64,000 nucleotides of DNA from Neckera pumila. Its lineage: Eukaryota > Streptophyta > Bryopsida > Hypnales > Neckeraceae. Positions 57,421 to 64,000 of this stretch are shown here, one piece after another. Made by a program: the position numbers and the translations under genes. The notes beneath the pieces are model-generated. The model did not search any database. It worked only from the letters and a program-made list of their open reading frames with translations, and had not been told where the DNA came from. Within the stretch, counting starts at the first letter, position 1. Every line of letters begins with the position of its first letter. The stretch covers positions 13,505,711 through 13,569,710 of the forward strand of contig OZ018413.1 in the NCBI GenBank assembly GCA_963969595.1, read 5' to 3'.

Positions 57421-60400
57421 TCAAACTCTTCTTTTGTTCTTCCAGCAGCAGCCACTCTGCATCATAAGGAATGCTTCGTCAAAAGCTTTGCTAAGCTCCT
57501 CAAACCTCCCGCTCCCATAAAGACCGCGCTCCAAAACTGCTGCTGCGGTCGGACAATGACGGAGAACGCCATGGAAGTACACTTTGGGGCCAGATGATTT
57601 ATCCGTGCATTGCGTCCACAAGCAAAAATTGTCGATAAACTTTACCCAAACCAAAGCTGCATCTTTGAAATCCGGAAACGAAAACAGCTTACATGACTTG
57701 GGCACAAGGGGAAGGCTCGATAGACCAGCACACCACACTAAAAAACCCTCCTGGAGTCTTAAAAATGATCGTAAATCTGGCAAGCTCTTCAAGCGATTGC
57801 AGGTCCAAAGGTATAGCCGGCGTAGTTGCACCAGATTCTCCAAACCAGGAAGACTTTCAATAGCCGTACTGGACACAGCAAGGCGTTGGAGATTGGTCAG
57901 TTTGCCCAACCCTGGCAGAGCGTTCAGTGCATGGCACCTGTTCAAGTGCAGATCCTTCAAAGAAACAAGGGACTCAAGGCCTGGTATTGAGCCCCTGATT
58001 GGCAGGTTCTCCAGGACCAATCTTCTTAAATGAGTCAAGGAACTCAAGCCCCCAATGACAATGGAGGCGCTCGAAAAATCAAGATTGTTAACAATCTCGA
58101 CCACCTCCAAACTTGGCATGCTACCCAAATCAAGGAGCGCCGAGAATTCCAAATTCCAACAAGTTAACCGAAGAACTTTCAAAGTATTCGCCAAAGTACC
58201 TACACGGCAAATGGCAGCAGGATTCGCAAATCGCATATTCAGCTCCCGTAAATTGGAGCAAGGGGTGAAATCAGGTTCCTGCACCAAGCGTTCGCATGAG
58301 AGCTTCACAGACCGAAGCTCCTCCATGTTGTCGGACCACGTCAGAGTCTCCAGAATGAAACTTTTCAGCTTCAGACTTCGCAAACACTTCAGCGGGCTGA
58401 GGTCCAAGCTCTTCTGCTGGACGAGGTTGATGTCGAGGACCACCAGATTCGACCACTCACGAAGCTTCTCAGGAGGGAAACTGAGCACTGCACCTGTCTG
58501 AAGCCGGAGCCTCAGAAGAGACGACCAACGCTCACCTGGAGGAGCACTCTTCAGACATGAGGGTAAGGTCCTCCCGTTCCTCTCATACACACACCATCTT
58601 TGCGACTCCTCCAAGTGAATCTGACGCTCAGCAAAATCCACATACAAATCATGGACGGTGACCTTCGAAGTCTTGTTCTTCTCCCAGTCTTCGATGAGCG
58701 ATTTCCTTCGCAAATTCTTCATCTGCAATGCAGCATCACAATGCGACACCAACAAACGATTCAACATCTCGTTCAAATTGATGGAAGGAAATACTCCACC
58801 AGTGCAATTGAAACGCCAAACTAAACGAACAACCCTCCGATAAGATATAGTATGGATCTCTCTTTGGACCCCAACTTTGAATGGTTACAGTTGACGAATT
58901 GAAGTTAATATCCTCCAAGAATTTGAATTCGGATTGGAATACAAACAATAGAAATTAACAGGGAGCCCAATGTTCTCAGCTATGATCGACGTACTCAAAA
59001 CTTCCCGCCCTTACTTGCAAGGGTGAGACCTAATCCACAATTGTCGGATGCGAAAAGATCACCTGAATCTATGAGTTCTTGCCATCCCGAAAAGCACAGA
59101 ACCTGGACAACGATCTAAAATGGAATCGAGAAAAAGAACTGGCAACACACCATTATTATTTATACAATGGCTCTAATAGTTGGATAAAGAATACTTCAGT
59201 AAGATGCCGACTGCACTCACCTTATATATAGTCTGCTCTTCATCCATACCATGGATCGAAAATAACCAGTCGCAAAGATCATGGACATTATCAAGCTTTC
59301 CACGAGGTGCAAACACGGCGATATCAAGAAAGAGGAGTTTGTCTTCTTCGATGGGCAAGGCGTCGTAACCTGCCCGGAGGATGTCAAACACGGAGTCATT
59401 GTAAAACCATCTCCTTTCCTGCAAGATCTTGGACTTGAGGAGCCACTGGAGAGGATCGTGTGCATCAATGCCCCTCAGATAGGACCCCAACGCTTGTAAC
59501 AACAACGGATGATAGTCTCCGGGACGAGGCCCAGATTCAGATACCACAACAGGTTCATCCTTGAGCAGGTAAAAACACCGCTGGATACAAGACTTCAGAA
59601 CTGCCATCTCCTCAACTGTGAACGGTGAGCGAAGCCGGGCCGGTGCGAGTGCATGCTGTAGAAAGATTCCCAAGGCCTCATCTTCATCCAAAGTTGGAAC
59701 CTGGATATACGAAACTTTCGCACGAGGAATGCTTGCAACGTTACAACCATGGCCAATGAAAGACATCATAGTGGGGTTCCCTTCCAACACATTTTTCACA
59801 TTCTCCGAACTACGAGATGTCACAACTGCTTTGCTTCCTGAGCTCAGGCAGCTGAGAAGGATCTGAACTCATTCTGCGCTTCCCTCAGGCACATTGTCCA
59901 GGGCCAGAAATACATGTCGCCTCGGCAAGGCCTCCCTTAAGCTGTTATTACCCTGCAAGAAGAATAACAATCCATATGTCAATGAACGCAAGGACACTCG
60001 TTCTTAGCCAACATCTCGAACAAGCAGACAACTTCAAAGTTAAAAGAAGTATTTCATCAAATCTATTAACGGATTTAATAGTAAGTAGAAACAACTCAAG
60101 TTGTGGAAACCTGTTCAACGCTTGAAACTCTTGTCAATAGTTCTGGCCATGCATCAGTCAGCGACTTCAGGATCAACTTTTGGGCTTCGATGATGTTCTC
60201 TTGCTTCAAATCCTTGTAACCCTTCAGTTCAATGTGGAGAACCCGGCCAGCAAACTCCGCAGAGTAAACATTGCACAGAGCCTTACAAAGGAGTGTCTTG
60301 CCTGCACCACCAATACCATGCACACCTACAACTCTAGCATGGGAGTCACTCCATATACCGTCTGTACTCAGTTTATCAAACTCCGCAACTACAACCTGCC

Positions 60401-61495
60401 AAGTCACAACGGCGATCCTCAAATGTGGTGATCATAAAATGACAGATTATAGTTCACACAACATGTGAAGTTCTAAGATGGGGTCAACCAAAGTATATCA
60501 AAGCAATCTCCACATCAGAATACTCTTGTCTCGTTCTTATTATGATTCCTCAATTTGGAAATTAGGAAAATCAAAATCAAAGAATCATGAGAAATCAAAA
60601 TGAGCAATGCAGACAGATGCAACCAACAAGGAGAGGACATCCGTCACACAGTCGATTCCTGACCTGCATGGTCGAAACGTCAAACTGAACATCTGGCGGA
60701 CAAAGTTTGCAAATAGAAGCCACAATCTCTCTCCTGTAAGCCAACTCGGAGTCTCCTGCAAACACCTCTCCATTAAAAGAACCAAGATAGCGAAGAGCAT
60801 CAGCTGCATCGTCGTAATACAACCTCTTGTCCGTTTTGCAACGTTCCTCCCACGCTGACATCACGCCCTCATGCTCACGTTTGAGGTCTTCAACTCCGAT
60901 CTTGTAGAACAAGGGCAAGATTTTCAGATTAGTGCCGTCATACTTGATTGCTCTTCCAAATTCAATCAGCTCTATCATGGGCCATTTGGAGAGGAGAAAC
61001 TCCATGGACAGCACCACCACTGCCACGTGACACTGGCGGGCAGCAGCCTTGATCAAAGCGGGAAACTGCTCCCCTTTAGGCAAGCTGTCAGAACGACGAT
61101 CAAAGAACGGGAAGTGTCCGGCATTTTCCAGGTCTTCACAGAGTTGCTCCACAAATGGCTTCTGTGCGCCGCTATGGCTTAAGAAGATCCTGTGCTTTGG
61201 TAACAATTTCACTTCCTCGCTGCATTGATCACCTCCAACAGACGCCGGGCCGTCGGTCCCTTGTGCGTCAACCAACAGACGAGGTGATTTGGCCACCACG
61301 CCGGGATCATTGCTGCAAGACAAGCACCAAAAAATAAAAATTGGGTCAACGATATTCTTGCAAGCTCGTCTTCCTAAAGCACAAGAAACTGTTTTTTAAG
61401 TACCTGGTAGAATCATGTGCCTCGTTGACTTGAATCGGACGAGTGCCTTGAAGCAGAGCTGTCGAAGTCGCATTTTCTTCCGCCTTGCGCTTCAT
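57421..61495 (-). pseudogene. TIR-NB-LRR paralogue, broken in NB domain and C-terminus
   Basis: Exons equivalent to the intact copy are 61495-61404 (first exon, MKRKAEENATST, NLS-like start), 61312-60664, 60395-60111, 59952-59221 and 58857 to about 57421, all in matching phase. The TIR domain (HRIFLSHSG, SKWPMIELIEF) and P-loop (GIGGAGKT) are intact. In the fourth exon the Trp codon after GSAE is TGA (59869-59871), just after kinase-2 (HVFLALDNV). Downstream, RNBS-B, GLPL-like and VHD regions and LRRs are well preserved up to a 1-nt deletion after FLMMQS that ends the frame at 57421. As it stands a TIR plus P-loop protein of about 369 residues could be made. Such TIR-NB fragments are known to signal in plants, so loss of function is not certain. 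The preserved downstream frame suggests that the nonsense change is recent. Confidence 0.85.
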
Positions 61496-61628
61496 ATTCC
61501 GCCGTTTTTCAACAGCCCAGCGTATTCATCGCTGCATAACTCAAACCATACTAAACATAAGGTCAATCACATCCTTGCAAACTTCTGTAACTCTTAATCA
61601 ACAGAAGATATTCTGTCAATTCAAGTAC

Positions 61629-61775
61629 CTGTTAGATTCTTGTGCTCTGTCACCTTGGAACGGACCAGTGCCTCGAGCTCTACTTCACTCGCATTTGTTT
61701 CGCCCTGACCCTAAGGTTCAGAAACATACCGCAAATGATCATCATGAAATGCAAAACCTCCGGGCATGAAGTTGG
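61629..61775 (-). pseudogene. Decayed first exon of the TNL paralogue
   Basis: Equivalent to exon 1 of the intact TNL (52212-52094): the 3' half (GTGPFQGDRAQESN then donor GTACTTG) stays in phase with the next exon, but two compensating-looking 1-nt indels put a stop upstream. The nearby exon at 61404-61495 looks like a duplicate of this exon that now supplies the start codon. Confidence 0.5.
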
Positions 61776-63550
61776 GGTAAGTAAGCGAGAGAAGAACTTA
61801 CCGTAGTGTTCATGGCTATCGCTTACTCCTTCCTAACCCAAATTAGTGCGGGAGATTCCGCAGGCCTGGGTTTCACGACATCTGACGCCGAGGCTCGCAA
61901 AAAGCAGGAATTTCTTCTCTCTGCGACGAAACTGCGTACTAATCATGCTCTCCGCGCCGCAGCCGATTCGAAAAAACTCATGCCATCCACACCCTCACGA
62001 CCTTGAGTTCTCTGCCGCAATCCAAACCTCGTTACCAAACAGCGAACTCATCAAGTGGTAGCCTGAAAAACATAAATCCGCAGAGCGAAGAAACAGTCGG
62101 CTTTCAAGTGTGGTTACCGACTACAGTGCAGCGGAGGACAACTGGATGGGACGCTACTTTGGAGAAACAGTGGAAGCCCTGCAAAGCGCCCTGTATACAT
62201 AACAAGAGTTTTGTTCAAGGTTCTTTATTTTGGAATGGCTAACAATCAACCGCCACCCAAACCTTTAATGAGGTCACTTTTACCATTTTGCAAGTTTGGA
62301 TACGTTGTAGTGAATGGAGATTTTTGAATTTGTACATGGATTTATTTGAGTAACTTTAATTTCAATTGTCATATTCTATACATAGCATTGAACTATTTCA
62401 TATCATTTTTATAAATATTACATAAAATTTATAAATTTTTGTTTATAACAAATTTGAAGCACTCAAAAATAAATCAAGGTCTCCACAATACCACCAATAT
62501 ATTTTGACTAAGTTTGGATCTCCACAATATCAACAAAACAGTGACAGTTCTATAAAGCGTCCAATATTAATTTGCTCCTCTTTGGAATGTATTTGGATTT
62601 TGCATAGTGCATACTATTAACTTTAATTTTGGCGTATGAATAAGGACATCTCACAAGAAGGTATTTGGCCCATGCAAAGGGCTGCGAGTTCCTGACTACA
62701 GAGAACACACAGCGCAGCAATGTGACATGGCTGAAATTCGTCAACGTCATTTTTAATTTTTAATTTTTTTGGGGGTAATTAGGGTTTTGGCAACAGCTTG
62801 ACGTTCCTTCCCTGCATCGGGAATAAATTGAGGTACAGGCCTAAAACGACCCTCGAATGCCTTCAAATAACATCTAATGTCAATAAATCTAGTGTACTAG
62901 CCTTCCTCAAAAAATTCTCATGTCTAATTAGGCTTAGTGTTCATAATCAAATATTGAAATTATTATCATTGGAAGCACATCCAAAAGTACTACCATATAT
63001 ATGGTGAGTTATTTTTTGTTGCTAAATTGGCCACCATATGAAGATATGACAAGCCACTTTTACACATGATTTTTAACTCCTATAAATTTGATAGATCTAG
63101 CTTGCGTAGTGGCATTTGACTTGATTTGCCTAGGCAATATTTATTATTTTATTGAACCAAATGGTTTCATGTAACTAAGCTCAAAGACGGCTGCAACAAC
63201 TGATTATGCTTCATTTGAACTTCAGTTGACTACACTTAGACAATCTGAACTTGCCCTTGCTTGAAAATATGACATAGCCCTTGCATATTTAATCCTTGCA
63301 ATTACACCCTCTTGTTTAAAATTGCTACAACACTTGCTTATCTGGTAATTGATTCATTAATGCAAAATAAAAAATTCTTTGGGATATTTTTTATGCAAAG
63401 GTATTGAATTGTTGTGATGGACTAATGTCGTCAACCCAAGTTACTTCTTTTGCTGTTTAGATTTTAGACTTGAGTTGTTTAAATTATTGTATACAAGTTT
63501 TTTGGTCTAATATTCTTTTGCATATCCATACCTTAAGTTTGGCTGTTTGA
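61776..63550. other. Upstream flank of the broken TNL and AT-rich DNA
   Basis: 61776-62250 is less AT-rich and should include the promoter of the paralogue. 62660-62750 is a fragment related to 15485-15610. The remainder is AT-rich with no gene recognised. Confidence 0.45.
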
Positions 63551-63554
63551 TTTG

Positions 63555-63585
<31 letters not shown>
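63551..63585. repeat. (TTTTG)n microsatellite
   Basis: Seven or so consecutive TTTTG units ending in a T run; simple sequence only. Confidence 0.95.
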
Positions 63586-63586
<1 letters not shown>

Positions 63587-63619
63587 CGGTGAGATCTCGC
63601 GGACCATGCGTCCCCCGGC

Positions 63620-64000
63620 CACATGCTTAGTACCATCGGAAAGCCCTCGGCAAGGAGGGGTGCACGGACTTGGTTTGGTGGCGTTTGGAGCTACGGTGCG
63701 GAAATTATTGAATTTCAAAGTATTTATGGAATCCAAAAATTAGAAAATTACTTTTACTTTGATTTTGGTCGTGTTCTTGTTATTGTTGGAAAGCTCTTGG
63801 CGAGGAGGGGTGGAGGGGCTTTGGTTTGTGGCGTTTGGAATGACGGTGTGAAAGATGTTGAGTTTTAAAGTTTTTATTATGAATTAGAGAATTAGAAAAT
63901 TATTTTTACTATGGTTTTGACTATGGCAATAATATAGGGGACACTAGAAAAAAAAATTTACCTTGATTTTGGTTGCAATCTTAGTACTATTGGAAAGCTT
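63620..64000 (+). repeat. ~160-bp satellite-like repeat, running out of the window
   Basis: Units start with GGAAAGCCCTCGGCAAGGAG at about 63639 and GGAAAGCTCTTGGCGAGGAG at about 63789; a third GGAAAGCTT begins at the window edge. Between them are GTGGCGTTTGGA, a TTGAATTTCAAAGT-like run and AAATTAGAAAATTA. The array probably continues beyond 64000. Confidence 0.8.

Overview
The window is nuclear DNA of a land plant. It has interrupted genes with GT-AG introns, a U6 snRNA gene with the plant USE plus TATA promoter, plastid-type leader peptides, a plant-type LRR receptor kinase (LRR-VIII-1/HPCA1 group), the plant bifunctional glutaredoxin GRXS16, and TIR-NB-LRR (TNL) immune receptors. The TNLs argue against a monocot. 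The very AT-rich, MITE-laden intergenic DNA and the divergent TNL motifs suggest a seedless plant, possibly a bryophyte, but this placement is a guess.

Genes. On the minus strand, 2153-5524 encodes a predicted plastid CBM48 (AMPK-beta-type glycogen/starch-binding) protein with an 84-bp tandem repeat in its coding sequence. 7130-8193 (minus) encodes a short MECR-like protein that keeps only the nucleotide-binding half of the enzyme. 9826-12149 (plus) is GRXS16, a GIY-YIG domain fused to a CGFS glutaredoxin. 17614-17717 (minus) is a U6 snRNA. 18911-26979 (minus) is a 19-exon HPCA1-like receptor kinase with complete kinase motifs and reiterated copies of its own C-terminal tail downstream. 47411-52212 (minus) is an intact five-exon TNL of about 1218 residues. 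57421-61495 (minus) is its tandem paralogue, broken by a nonsense codon in the NB domain and a C-terminal frameshift. Between the two TNLs lies a probable broken AP2/ERF-like gene at 53731-54221 (plus).

The rest. About 28-47 kb is a gene-poor, AT-rich block assembled from short DNA transposons. I can define several non-autonomous families by terminal inverted repeats: a Stowaway-like element; a roughly 0.9-1 kb family with ends like ACCCCTAAAG and TA duplications; two PIF/Harbinger-like elements with GAGCATC ends and 3-bp duplications; a family ending CACAAAATAGTG; and a family ending TTTCGTTAAAATGGC with a central palindrome. There are also a 77-bp tandem array, a (TTA)31 microsatellite, a 240-bp tandem array next to U6, and a roughly 160-bp satellite-like repeat that flanks the broken TNL in opposite orientations.

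Exon boundaries were worked out by eye from splice motifs, reading-frame phase and, for the TNLs, comparison of the two copies. In every multi-exon model listed as CDS the exon lengths sum to a multiple of three. No plasmid, phage, CRISPR or viral element was seen, and I did not find one large new system. The most novel-looking items are the TNL pair, the repeated receptor-kinase tail, the half-length MECR and the orphan repeat ORF at 40440.
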